A DNA stretch of 64,000 nucleotides from Gautieria morchelliformis (GCA_015179125.1 WHVA01000258.1:62001-126000), one strand, 5' to 3'. Shown: positions 44,787-56,390, numbered from the stretch's first letter. Notes: generated by a model from the letters alone, not told the origin. Numbers and translations are program-made.

Positions 44787-46287
44787 GATGCAATGGAAAA
44801 AATACAAACAGTGGTGTTTGGACCGAAGTGGACGCCGGCCTTCGGCGTGAGGATTCCCCCCAACAAAGAACAAGCGAAGAATGAGATGAACGAGCATGAG
44901 GCTGGGATCACGGTGTATACTGACGGGTCAAGCATAAACGGGGGAGTGGGGGCAGCGGCAGTGCTATTTAGGAACGGGGGAGAGAGGAAGACGGCGAGGC
45001 TCCACCTGGGCCCAGAAAGTGAGCATACTGTGTTTGAGGCGGAGCTGGCAGCGGCGGTGATGGGAGCAAGGATGCTGAACAATGAGAGGGGGGGGAGGTA
45101 CACAATAGCAATGGATAGCCAGGCCGCCATCCAAGCCACTCGACAGGAACGAGCCATACCAGGACAATACATGGTAAACGCTCTACACAGGCAGATACAG
45201 GGAGTGGTGGAGCAACAATCAGGAGCCGAAGTGCTTGTGAGATGGGTTCCAGGGCACGAAGGGGTGGAAGGGAACGAGAGAGCCGACAAGGAGGCGAAAA
45301 GAGTGGTGGAAGGAGGGAATAGCGGCGCGTGGTACATACCAACCCAGTGTCGAGGGAAGCTACCAGTGAGCAGAGCGGCAGAGATCCAAAGGCACAATGC
45401 GAAGCTAAGCCGGGAAGCGAAGGAAAAATTTGCTAAGTCTCCCAGAGCGGTTTACGCGCACGAGATTGACCCCACGATGCTGTCAGCAGCGTTCTCGAAG
45501 ATCACAAGAAATATGCCGCGCAAACAAGCGAGTCTGCTGGTACAACTGAGAACAGGACATATCGCGCTCAATAAACACCTACACAAGATTGGGAAGACAG
45601 CTTCACCCCTGTGCCCAGCGTGCAAGAGCGCCCCAGAGACAGTACACCATTTCCTATTCCGCTGCCCAGCCTACAGAGAGCAAAGAGGGAGGCTAGAGAG
45701 AAAACTTAAGAGAGGAGCCAAGTCAGTCAAGACGTTACTGGGAGGACACAAGGCGATGGAACACCTGTTCAGGTACATACACGACACCAAGCGATTCGAG
45801 GAGCAATATGGGGACGTATCGATGTCGTCAGGAAAAGCAGGAGCAGGCAAAAGATAAAAGAACGGGCAGAATAGACATGAGGAGAGAACCATACACCCCG
45901 CCCACATAGGCAAGGACACACTTGAGGCTACGCCCAATGAGATCAAGCAGAGAAAGAGGTCGAAAGGAGGGAAGGAACGGTCACAAGAAGGAAAATGTAT
46001 ACTTCGTCTTACATAGGGTACAGCCCCAAAAGACGTAAAATTGGATGAAAAAAAAAAAAAAAAAAAGGTTGGTTGAAAGAGATAAGAAGAAGGACAAGTT
46101 TGAAGTAGGCAAGCCTCGAAGTAAGAGATTGAGAGAAGAGATGATAGAGTGAGCAAGGTATCCTCAAGTGCTTAAGGGCATAGGAGATGGTGTAACATAT
46201 ACAATAACCAAACTAGCGAAATACATGGAACAAGCTCTGGTATTTATCTGCTTTGGAAAAGAGGGATGAGTCAGAAGACAATAGGAG

Positions 46288-46825
46288 TGTAAGAACCCAG
46301 CCTTTGGCCAGTTACTTACCGGTATAACTTTCTTCTGAGCCCGAGCCTTGTGATACTCGTGCCCGAGTACATATGATTCTTATCCTGCGCCCGAGCTAGA
46401 GCTCATATCCAACCTTGATCCCATGCCCGTATCCCCTTAGTTACTGATTCTGCTCCATCACGCATCATTCATATATTACCTCGCCCTGACCTCGCCCTGA
46501 TCTCCACTAATATGTTTGCCCCTGACTCGTACCCTCGCCCCATATATAAACCCTCCTGTATGCATTCCTACTCCTCAGTCTGAAAATCAACTATCGTATA
46601 ACTTCGATCCCTAGCTAGTTTCTAAGCCTCGCCTCTTAAGCCAAACCTCGCCTCTTATTCGTTTGCCTCCGAAGTTGGGACTCGTGCGTAGGGTCAGCGC
46701 AGCACATAAGCTGAAGCCTAGTCCCTCTCCAACTTCCCCATCCAAACCTCGCCCCGTAACCTCGGACCGTACCTTGGGTTTCGCTCCCGACCTCGGTCAA
46801 CCTTATGACGGATCGTATCGTAACA
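46288..46825 (+). mobile_element. Solo LTR, third family
   Basis: 538 bases starting TGTAAGAACCCAGCC and ending GGATCGTATCGTAACA, with the perfect duplication AGGAG (46283-46287 and 46826-46830). A TATA-like CATATATAAACCC lies near 46541. It is C/T-rich with repeated GCCCGAG and CTCGCC blocks. It is inserted in the 1.08 kb solo LTR. I see no other copy of this family in the window, although its last bases resemble the end of the 36726 LTR. Confidence 0.9.
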
Positions 46826-46843
46826 AGGAGGGACAAGTCACTG

Positions 46844-47059
46844 TGAGTCAGAATGAGTCAGAGTGAGTCAGGTGAGTATGAGAAGGAGTCAGAACAACAA
46901 GAGGGATGAGTCAGAACGAGTCAGAGTGAGTCAGGACAATAAAGCTGATATGGTACACAATAGGGGAACTGAGTCATAACGAATCAATGAAAACAAGAAG
47001 AGTGAGTCATGAGGAATACTGGTAAACCATGAGTGACTCATAGAGACAATAATGAGTCA
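46844..47059. promoter_or_regulatory. Cluster of TGASTCA (Gcn4/AP-1 type) sites
   Basis: Nine perfect TGAGTCA or TGACTCA heptamers start at 46844, 46854, 46864, 46907, 46927, 46970, 47003, 47034 and 47053; one more lies at 46267, on the other side of the later LTR insertion. The first few are spaced 10 bases apart (GAGTCAGAAT units), so the array grew by short tandem duplication. TGASTCA is the binding site of Gcn4/Cpc1 and related bZIP factors. All sites fall within the 1.08 kb solo LTR. Confidence 0.7.
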
Positions 47060-47616
47060 TCCTAACCCCTGAGCCAACCAACAATCTGGAACCACACATC
47101 TCTGCTCCAGACACATAGCCTCTGAGGCAATGCTTGACTTTCCAAGTCAATCGAAGGGGGTGGTGTAGGGTTAGGTGGTTGAGGGGGTTGGAAATGATCG
47201 AAACAATATGGGTCATAGCTGGTGCTAACCCCACTTTCCAATATCTGAATCTCTACACTTCTCTTGCCCTCATGCACAAAGGGAATATAGTGCATAGGCA
47301 TGTCAACTCATTCTGAGGAAGGGTCAAAGAAGAGTCCATGGGGATCAAGGCTTCCCCAATCCATGCTGTTGGCACTCATCCTGCCAGATTGTCGCCTGGT
47401 GTGGACCAGTGATGGTGCCTGAATGCTTGGTGACATCTGCATAGGGAATGATGATGTAGGTGCACCTGTGGGAGTGGCAGTGAAGTACATGGCACTGGAG
47501 GTGATGGCTCAACTTGGGGTATGAAGATGTGATGGTAGCGGTCTGATGAGATGATTGGGGGAAAATATTCCGTGTAGGCACTCAGTGCAGTTGGTGAAAT
47601 AAACCGGTTCATGACA

Positions 47617-48054
47617 CCCTCTCCCATTCCTCAATGCGGCTGCCCAATGTCCTGGACCTACCCAGGAAGTCCTTCCACCCACCCCTCAACTTTCCTCCAC
47701 CACCACCCCCTATATCTCAGAGAAGACTTCAGCCCAGGTTCCCCCCATGAAGAAACAGGTGTCGAGTCAAGGCTTCATTTCAACTGCCAAAGGAAAGGAA
47801 AGGGAAATGAGCTTGTCACCAACAAAAACCTCATGGCTGAAATAATGCTGCCCATGTGTTGTGCCAGCACTGTTGTTACAGAGGTTGAGAAAATTGTGGA
47901 GCTCCTGGAGGAAGTGCATGCAGAGGAACCTGAGGAGGAGAGGAAGGCATGCCATGCGCTTCTTGAGGAGACGCATCGTGTGAATGACCAGCAGCACCGT
48001 GTCCTGGAACAGCAGGAGAGGACAAATGCAGCCCTTCTGGATATATTTCGGTGA
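47617..48054 (+). pseudogene. Scm3/HJURP-like paralogue, 3' part
   Basis: Continues the gene piece at 29400-30390. Early sequence matches 20370-20700 of the intact copy (CCTCAATGCGG, GGACCTACCCAGGAAG, the KGKGNELVTNKN-type block and AEIMLPM). After that point it differs: instead of the intron and Pro-rich exon it runs on into IVELLEEVHAEEPEEERKAC and a coiled coil ending TNAALLDIFR. So one of the two copies has exchanged its 3' end. Confidence 0.75.
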
Positions 48055-48195
48055 GGGCTCCTCAACTAGTTTTTGATTGTTTTAAATTCTATGCATATCT
48101 CAATTGATTAAAAAAAAGGTTTTCTTTGCAAAGTTTTTTTTTTTTGGCAGACAGAGGTGGAAGACATGCATACAACTGTTGCAGAACATGTGGAA

Positions 48196-50745
48196 TGAAG
48201 GAGATATAATAAAATGTTTTTGTTATTATTCGATATACTCGAGATTGCCTGCTTTTATACTAAATACGAAGTTCACTATATTACTAATTGCTTCGAGCTG
48301 CTGTGCTGATGCCGTGCTGGTGCACCAGCATCCTGGAGTCGAGAGTGTTCTCAAACATCCAGCTAAGTGCGTGCTAGTTCACCCTTGGCTGACTCATCAT
48401 CCCAATTACTAACACTCCCCTTCAGCGAGAAGTCCTTTCTCCTAAACCCTAATTTCCCTAGTAAATACCTATGTTGATGTAAATCCAGTCCCCTTGTGAA
48501 TATATCCGCTACATTCTCCTTCGTTGGTACATAGGTAAGTGTTGCCTTGTGAGAGGCCACTTTCTCACTGATAAAATGATATGCGATGTTGATGTGTTTA
48601 GTATGTGCGTGGTACATTGCGTCATGCGATAAGGTGATGGCACCTAGATTGTCTGATTGGAGTGACGTAGGTTGACTTTGATCTATTCCTAGCTCCTCGA
48701 TGAAGCACCTTAGCCAAATTAGTTGTTTGACACCCTTGGTAAGTGCCATGTATTCGGCTTTGATGGTAGATAGTGCAATCGTCCGCTGCTTCTTTGAGCT
48801 CCAAGTGATAGCTCCCCCTCATATTATAGCCACATAGCCACTAATAGACAGTGCATCAGTTCTATTAGCATAGTCTGAGTTGATGAATATTTTGAGCTTG
48901 AGATCGGCATCTCAGCTGAAAGTTATTCCGTCGTCATGTGATCTCTTGAAGTACCTGAGTACGTACTTGATTGCCGTCCAATGCTCAGTTCCGTAAGTAG
49001 TAGTGAATTGGCTTAGGTGCTGTACAGTACAAGCTAAATCGGGTCGAGTGCTGAGTGCCACATACATCAGTGATCCAATTGCTTTGGTGTATGGTACTTT
49101 GGTAGTTGGACCCATCAAGTCCATAGGTGTTGTGAGTTTGATCATTTTGTGTAGAGGTGTAGATACAGAATGAGCTGTCACCATGTTGAATTGATCAGTA
49201 TGACGTCGATATAATGTCCTTGAGGCATAGTTAGCGTTCCCTCCTCTCTATTCCTCTCAATCCTAATTCCCAAGATTTTCTTCATCTCTCCTAAATCTGT
49301 CATAGGGAATTTTTCATGAAGATCCCCCTTGAGCTTGACCATCTCTTCCTTGGAATCAGCAAATAATCCAAAGTCATCCACATACACTGATATGAATTCA
49401 ATTGAGTCCTTATCTTGTCTGATATAGACACATTCATCGGCTGTGCTTTGATGAAAGCCAAGATCAAGTAATAATCCTCGTAGATACTGGTGCCAAGCCT
49501 GCCCTGATTGTTTGAGTCCATAGAGCACCCTGTGTACTCTTAGAACACATCCAGATCCGTCATCAAAACCGTCGGGCTGGTGCATATAGATTTCTTCATC
49601 TATAGTTGAATTGAGGTAAGTGCCTTTGACATCCATCATCTCGATTTCCCAATCGAGCGTACTTGTGATGGCTAGTAAGACACATAGGGAGTCGAATTTG
49701 ACCACAGGTGATGTTATCTCATAGTAATCCATCCCTGACCTTTGTGTGAACCCTTGAGCTACAACCCTTGCCTTGGCTTTGTCAAATTGTCCATCCAGTT
49801 GTGTTTTGGCAGCATATACCCATCCACAACTGATGGCTACTCGCCATGGTGGTAATTCCATTAGCTCCCATGTTCCTAGTGTTTTATGTTGATCCATTTC
49901 AACTTCCATCGCTTTCTCCCAGATCAGCGCATTGTCACGTGATACTGCCGCTCTGTAATTCTCAGGTTCAGTGATGATTTCCCGCTTTACATAAGCCTGG
50001 TCAATACGGCCCAAGTCATTCAGTTTCTGGTAATCCAGCCTCTGAGTAATACGCACACTCTGTCGAATCTATGGAGCTGGTGCTTGTTCAGGTGGATCAG
50101 GAATGGGTGTCGTCTTGGGTGATGACATCTGTGGGGTAGATGGGATCAGTTCCAGCAGATGCTTGCGCGGTGACTGCTCCCCCTCGAGTGGTGCCGTGTT
50201 GTTGTTGTCATTGTTGTCCGGGATAGGATAGAGTTTGTTGTTGCTTTCATCAAATGTAATGTTTCTTGGGATTTGAACATGCTTCAAAGCTTTATTGTAG
50301 TATTTCCAAGTTTTGGCATGTTCAGCTACTCCAATGAATATATGCTCCTCTGCTTTTGGCTCAAGTTTAGCCCAGAGTTGGTCTGGCACCATGACCCAGC
50401 AGTTCGTCCTGAATTCCTCTAGCATGCTATATTTGGCTTCTTGCCGAATAGTGCCTGGAACGGCGTTGCGTCATCTCCAAGCACTCGCCTGGGTGATCGA
50501 TTTTTGATGTAACACGCATAAGCCACAGCCTCGGGCCAAAGTATTTTTGGCAAGTTTTTGGTGAATATCATTGCCTGCATGTGCTGGAGCAAGGTTCGGT
50601 TGAGCTGCTCAGCAATTCCATTTTGGGCTGGGGAGTATGGAGCTGTGGTCTCCATAACAATGCCATGTTTTGCACAAAATTCTTTAAAAATTTTATTGAC
50701 ATATTCCCCACCATTTTCTGATGTAAGATGTGTGGCTTATTACTT
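48196..50745 (-). mobile_element. Ty1/Copia fossil, 5' part missing
   Basis: A minus-strand Copia element: the end of integrase (SENGGEYVNK, then YSPAQNGIAEQLNRTL near 50.65 kb), the spacer, reverse transcriptase (FISVYVDDFGLFAD near 49.4 kb) and RNase H (IGSLMYVALSTRPDLACTVQ near 49.05 kb; SDNLGAITLS and HINIAYHFI near 48.6 kb). A purine tract (minus-strand GAAGGGGAG) borders a probable 3' LTR at 48196-48414 that starts TGTTAG. Gag, protease and the first half of integrase are absent. It is broken in about five places and appears old. Confidence 0.85.
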
Positions 50746-50906
50746 GTGTTATCACAAGGCAGTAGAAATCGACCAAACGATGGTGATTCTAATATAACGT
50801 AGTGACGGTTACAGGTAAAGTTAAGCTGGGGAATCCCAGAGGGTTCCCATGCAAGAACTATACAGTGGGTCCTCACGGACCCACTGGTGCTATGTAAGCT
50901 ACGAGT
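50746..50906 (-). repeat. LTR fragment related to the 62107 element
   Basis: Its reverse complement matches 62130-62320: CCAGTGGG, GGACCCACTGTATAGTT, TGCATGGGAACC, TTTACCTGTAACCGTCACTACG, and then, beyond the LTR end, TTGGTCG and a CCTTGTGATAACACAAG hairpin. It is therefore an LTR with the first bases of the interior, cut at both sides. Confidence 0.65.
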
Positions 50907-52002
50907 TGTCAAGATTGGTTTTTAGGCATTAATATCGTGTATTAGTGAACACAGCGAATGCCCGAATAACTTGTGCGAATAAGTACGCCGTTCGGCGAAT
51001 AGGTGAACCAATGGATGTTCACAAGGTAAGAGGGTTGCCTGAACGGGGCTCACCCTATCTACAGTCGTAGCGAAATGGCCCGTGGCACTTGACGATGCAA
51101 CGTGCAAGGTGTCACGGAAGGGCTGTCTAAGTAGTGACAATCCCTTTGCCGGCGAAGGTGCTCCTTCGGAGCCCTTTGCCAACAGCACAGAAAATGGTTT
51201 GAAGGCTAAGGCAACGAAGATGAAGTATGAGAACTCACCAGTGGTGCCTAAGTCCTCTGCTAGTCGAAGATGGAAATCTCCAAGAGAAGGCTTTAAGACG
51301 ATGACCACAGCGAGTCGAATTTGCACAAGATGAACGACGTATGATAATTGAACTGGGGAATATACATGCGAATGTAAACTACTTATATCGAATGCTCATA
51401 AGGTATCAGCGAATAGGAAAGAGGCTGTCACGAGTCAGGGTTGGATAGGGGTGCGCAGTCATGATATTAAGTAGATGGAATAAACATACAATAGAGTGAG
51501 GGAAGAATGCGAACATGAAACGACGGAGAGTAAAAGGGAGTGAAGGCACTTATGGACAAAACCATGTCTTGGGACCCGCATACATGCTACCCTGCACGGA
51601 CTCTTCGTTTACTGGGTTGATCCTGCATGACCTATGGAAGGGACGTCTTGCGAACACACTTTGGCCATACGAACGCCCAATGGGGTTGGATTATGAAGAT
51701 GATGGGGTTAATGATGAACCATCATGCCGGGTGAATGGTATCGATCATATTTGATGGCGTGCCTGCTGGCAAAATGCGCGAGCAGTGAATAGCGGTTCAG
51801 AGAATGGGGCGAACAGCAGGTAGAGTGGACGTGGAGGGGGAGTGGTCGGTAGGTGCGGCGAACTCTGGCGAAGATGCTAGGGAGTGACGAGAGGGAACAT
51901 AGAGGCAGTGCAGTAGGAGAAATAGACCGGTCATGACACCAGTCATTATGTATCGCCTCACAGCAATACAGGTAAATATATGTATGTACACCCTCCCCCA
52001 CT

Positions 52003-54059
52003 ATGGAGAACTCTAATCCCCATAGATCTCGGCGTCGAGGTCCTTGTCCTCGGCTGAGGGAGAGTCATCCATTGGGACGTCCTCATATGGAGCCGGCAGG
52101 GGCCAGGCGTCCACGTGCATACCATCCACATGAGCGGATGTGGATGGGCCGGACCCAGCTCTGGGCTGATACGGACCTGTTTCAAGAGATGGGTTGATAC
52201 CCATCTCCTGGATGAAGGTGGCATCCGCAGCTGGATCAGGTTGTGGGTCCATGGGTCGGGATGCAAGCAGCTCCTTATTGAGCTGCTCTGAGGTACTTGC
52301 AGGCGCGCTGGGACAGTTTCAGTCCCTGTTTGTGTCACCACTGCCCTGTGTATGCAGCGGTGTTTGCGACTTCTTTATCCCAAAGTCATTGGAAGTATCC
52401 CTCGATCCAGGAGATACGTTCATGATTCATGCCACCATGGAGAGCAAGCCATGATGCGAGTTCCTTCAGTGGGATCTCATGCGGGAGTCTGTTTCCAACT
52501 GGGAACGTCCCAGTGACCGAGGCCCAAAGGGTGTGCGCTGTGGGAGATGGAATCATAATATTGGTCACGAGCTCCTGCCACTGGTGCGGCGTACCAAACA
52601 AGTTGCTTAAATGTGACTTGAGGGGGACTGTGGCTTGGATTTGGGAGCCAAGATCCTTATCCACATCCAGATATCAATATCTGTTGTGTTTAGCTCGCCT
52701 TCCACATCGCGGATGGCAGGAGGGACACATTTGGCGTTTGACCACCAGCCATTGAGCACTGTGACTATGTCATCAGGCATACCGTCCAGAATATTTATAT
52801 AATTTGGGCGGGGCTTACAGGGGCACTCCTCTCAGAGGTGCTGGAATGCTGTGTTCATTTCTGGCATGTGCTGGTCGACTGGGGTGTCAGGAGGTCTAGA
52901 AACCTCTGCTCAGTTATGGGGCAGACATGGTACCACTTGGCAACCCGAGGGACTGATCTGCCTAGGGGCTGCGGCAAGCAGCCCATCATGGAGATTGGTG
53001 GATCTCCGTGTCTCAATGGCTCCCCTTCCCCCAGGTAGCATTGTATAACTCCCACCCCCGGCGGCGGTAGCACAACGTGAGGCCCTATGTATTGGGCCTG
53101 GGTGGTGGCTACTGGTGCAGCTGGGGGTCATCGACGCTGTGCGCCGACGATTCTGATAGATACGCGTTCTTGACAAACACATTCAGCCCGGTCTGAGTCG
53201 TAATCATCCCAGACCGACATGTCGGACAGCCATCCATCCAGGATGTCAGCATGTGCCGACTCAAACGGTGCTGTCACTGTCCTGGACAACATACAGGTGT
53301 CCTTGGTGGGTGCCATGTGGGGCTCCGTTATATGACTGGCCAGAGCCAAGCCTGTTGGGAGGGGCACGGTCCCTGGGGCTAGTGTCGCCCCTTTATTGGG
53401 CAATGGCAGTGGAGCCATTGGGTGGGATGATGGGCTCGCCACAGGCTAAGCCTTTGGCCGTGATGGGGTGGGGTGTGTTTGCCTGGCGCCTCAAGTTGTT
53501 GCTTCAACTTGTGGATCTTGTCGTCCCGACGTGAGACTCACTCACGCTCGGACAGCAGGTCCTGCTTGAGGCACTCGATCTCTGACTGAGAGTCCTCGAC
53601 TGCCATTCGCCTGGCCCCCTTGGTGATCCAGGGCCAGGCATCTTCAACTGCATAGGCGATGTCATCCTCTATGATTCTTATCTTACCAGAGTTCGATGAC
53701 TCCACTAAGTGCGTTGCCTATGACTTGCAACATTTGCATTTATCCGAATGGATAATGGCAAGCCCATCGTTCCACAACGCTATCTCCCAATTCTCAGGAG
53801 CCAACTTCTTTGAGAAGATTGCAGCGGCTCCCTTTTTTGGAGTCACTGGCTGTGGCATGGATGTTGATGGCTCAACATCCATGGGTTCTTTGATGCCATC
53901 CATCTTCGTTAGAAGATGGTGGTGGTTGCTTCTCAAGGAGCGAAGCGCCTTCGGAGAGATCCAAGGTGAAAATTTATAGCGCCATGGCTGGCACATCACG
54001 TGATCACACATGACCAATGCCACCTGATGGCATTTAGGCAAGTCCTGAGGTTTGGCCAT
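52003..54059 (-). other. Accessory coding region of the old Gypsy, downstream of pol
   Basis: Directly after the pol end, on the same strand, starts MAKPQDLPKCHQVALVMCDH. It contains MDVEPSTSMPQPVTPKKGAA and WNDGLAIIHSDKCKCCKS, then a coiled-coil-like EIECLKQDLLSERE near 53.55 kb and Pro-rich and acidic stretches to about 52.0 kb. The frame is broken several times. It is neither gag nor pol and I do not recognise it. It shows that this family also had a gene between pol and the 3' LTR, here in sense orientation. Confidence 0.5.
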
Positions 54060-54758
54060 GCCTCAAAGCTCTAGATAGATATCTAGGGCCTCGAGGTCCT
54101 TACACGATGACATGGGCTCCCATGTCACATCTCCTAGAGTCCACCTGATTTGGAACTCTATGTCCTTTGAGTTTATCCATCGGTGGGATAAGATCTCATT
54201 GACCAGCCACTCTTCCTTGTCATTCGCTCCAAAGTCATAAAATGACTTTGCTTCCTGATGAGGGAATAGGTCATCATTATTCGCTTCATACCGTCGTATG
54301 AGGTTGGTATGAAATGTTGGCGTGATGTGTTGGTTTTTTAATTCCTCTGGTAATTTGAGGATTACCATTGAGGTGTCATTGTGGGCCTCCTTCACACGAT
54401 ATGGTCCAATATATTGTGGTACTAGCTTCCTGGCCCTTCCTTTTGGCAGGGTCAGGTTCTGGGTCAGCAGGTATATGTGGTCTCCCACCGCATATATGTC
54501 CCCTTCACGACGTTTCTTATTTGTGTGAAACATCTGTGACACGTGATGCTCTATGATTGTGTCGTGCACTGCCATCAGGTTCCATCGAGCCTGATGTGTG
54601 AATTTCGTCACTCCCTTGAAGGGAGTGTCCGTAGTCATTGGTAGGTCAATCCGCAGCATATATCCGTGGTTCAGCTTGAAGGGTGCAAACCCTGTCATTG
54701 AGCTGACGTTGCTGTTTAAGGCAACTTTGACCATTGGGCACTTGTTGGCCCACACTAG

Positions 54759-55514
54759 AGGCATATAAAAATTTTCTGGTCTGAAAAACTGTTCAAAAAA
54801 CTGTAAAGATATTCCAAATTTTTTTAGTGTTTTTACAGCGCTTTGCAGTACATAAGGCAGGTGCTGATTTTGCGCGTGTTTTAGCTGCAATACTTAAAAC
54901 AGCCATAACTCAGGTAATACTGCTCCGATTGGTTTGAAATTTTGTATATAGCTTTATGTAGAGCATAGGCAGGGCACAGAGTAATAACCTCACTAAAAAT
55001 CAAGCAATTTGAAAGTCCCAATTTTTGTGTGAATTTCAAAGTGGATGACTTTGCTGGATATTATTGCTCTGTGCCCTGCATATGATCTACATAAAGCTAT
55101 ATACAAAATGTTGAAGAAATCAGAGCAGTATTCCCTGAGTTATCGCTGTTTTAAGTCTTGCAGCTAAAGCATGCGCAAAATCAGTGCCTGCCTTACATAC
55201 TGCAAAGCGCTGTAATGTAAAAAAACTTTTGTGTTTTTGTTAGAATTTGTTGAGCAAGAAAATTGTAAAAAAGTTTAAAGTTTTTTGCAGGGTTTTTTAT
55301 GTCTTTTTATAAGTTTCTTTGTGAAAACACAAAGAAACCCATAAAAAACACTGAAAAAAACTTTGAATTTTTTTACAATTTTCTTGCTCAACAAATTCTA
55401 ATAAAAACACAAAATTTTATTATAGTTCTTTTTCTATAAAAACACTAAAAATATTTGGAAAATCTTTACAGTTTTTTTCAACAGTTTTTCAGACAAGAAA
55501 ACTTTTATATGCCT
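54759..55514. mobile_element. Foldback element with three nested palindromes
   Basis: The outer arms of about 76 bases (54759-54834 and about 55437-55514) start AGGCATATAAAA and pair with few mismatches. Between them lie two further palindromes: 54835-55213 with arms of about 153 bases (ACAGCGCTTTGCAGTA outward) and about 55224-55418 with arms of about 90 bases around ACACAAAGAAACCCA. The unit is very AT-rich, has no coding capacity and interrupts the integrase of the old Gypsy. No clear target duplication is visible. Confidence 0.88.
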
Positions 55515-55900
55515 GCAGTGCCAGTCCTTTTGATTGTCCTTGATGACTGATCAAAGGACCTGGCCTATTGAATGGTTTGCCCGTTCGGTCGCGCCATCTG
55601 TTTGAGGATGCAACATGGTGGACATGAGGAGTTTCGTCCCCATGAGTCATTGAAGCTCACACCAGAATATGGACATGAACTTCAAGTCTCGATCCGAGAC
55701 TATGGAGTCTGGGACTCCACCTCTTTTAGGAATAGCCAGGCTATTCCTTTGGCTGTCACACTCATCATTGTCGGGACGAGGTGTACGTGAGATGTGAGTC
55801 TATCTACGGTTACCATGAGGTAATCACAGTCATTCGATTTGGGTAGTGGGCCCATGAAATTGATACCAAGAGGTTGCCATGGTCTATCGGGTATGGGCAG

Positions 55901-56390
55901 TGTAAGGGCAACCCTGGCTAGTTGTGGAGATCACACTACCACACAACTGACAAGGGGAAATCCAAAGTATGTATAAATGAACAGAGTATACAAGAGAGGG
56001 GATTCTCACCTGACAAGGGGAAATCCAAAGAGAAAAGTCTAAGGACCCCCAATGTCAGCGAGCCCGTATTATACTACGCTGCGCAGCCAGGGACAACATT
56101 TGGCACCCGCCATCAACCCTGCATCTCCTTGACCACCCTGACCCTTGATCGACCCTTGATGCCACCTATTACGCGAGTCGCTTGATTTCCGACACTGTTC
56201 CGAGAGTGGAAGTTGGAAATTGGAGTGGAACTGGCAAGGCGAACAGACCTGGTGGAAGTTCTCCCAGAAGCGGAATCATTTCCGAAAGCGGAGGCGGAGA
56301 TGGAATCGGAACCGGAAGCGGAGTCGGAAATGGAGTCGGAACTGGGTGCGGTGTCGGAACTGGAAATGGAAAACAGGGTGTCCCCTGACA
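55901..56390 (-). repeat. 3' LTR of the 55901-62055 Gypsy
   Basis: 490 bases. The chromodomain frame runs on into this LTR. A degenerate hexamer block (CGGAAC, CGGAAG, CGGAGT, CGGAAA) fills the last 110 bases. Confidence 0.93.

Larger units (their letters stand above)
33836..45857 (+). pseudogene. LINE ORF2 (endonuclease, RT, RNase H), interrupted
   Basis: The endonuclease (33836-34600) shows RIRQQNVNKS, AIQEPYIDF, GDFNRHHPVW and SDHMP. The reverse transcriptase (35.2-36.1 kb) shows FKAPGENGIPNELIK, YRPIALLDTMGK, FGCRPGRTTTD, LDIKGAFPSI, and FMDDTT in place of the usual YADD-type box. The RNase H (44.9-45.3 kb) has TDGSSINGGVG, AELAA, AMDSQAAI and NERADKEAK; a CPACKSAPETVHHFLFRCPA knuckle follows. 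In-frame TGA codons lie at 34739-34741 and 34814-34816, the second inside the usual KRWWS block, so CGA to TGA is likely. A one-base frame change lies near 36190-36215. The Gypsy insertion after QPDA removes nothing: the frame resumes with MEKIQTVVFG. Confidence 0.9.
30479..46066 (+). mobile_element. Full-length Tad-type LINE with three nested insertions
   Basis: The element ends in a 19-base A tail (46048-46066) and is flanked by an 11-base target duplication GGTTGGTTGAA (30468-30478 and 46067-46077). Without its later insertions it measures about 6.07 kb, the expected full length. The order is a 145-base 5' leader, ORF1 (gag-like with zinc knuckles), ORF2 (apurinic endonuclease, reverse transcriptase, RNase H, C-terminal CCHC) and a 190-base 3' UTR. 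RNase H plus ORF1 knuckles points to the Tad1 clade of filamentous fungi. Insertions occupy 30873-31808, 32046-32553 and 36726-44786. Confidence 0.93.
30391..47616 (-). mobile_element. Solo LTR (about 1.08 kb), split by later insertions
   Basis: The outer ends are TGTCAGAACC at 30391 and CATGACA at 47616, and both are followed by the 5-base duplication CCCTC (30386-30390 and 47617-47621). The LTR itself is 30391-30478 plus 46078-46287 and 46831-47616; everything else in the span arrived later. Its minus-strand start (TGTCATGAACCGGT, then GCAGTG near the CACTGA block) resembles the LTR of the old Gypsy at 50907-51938. The fossil lies within the Scm3-like paralogue. Confidence 0.75.
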
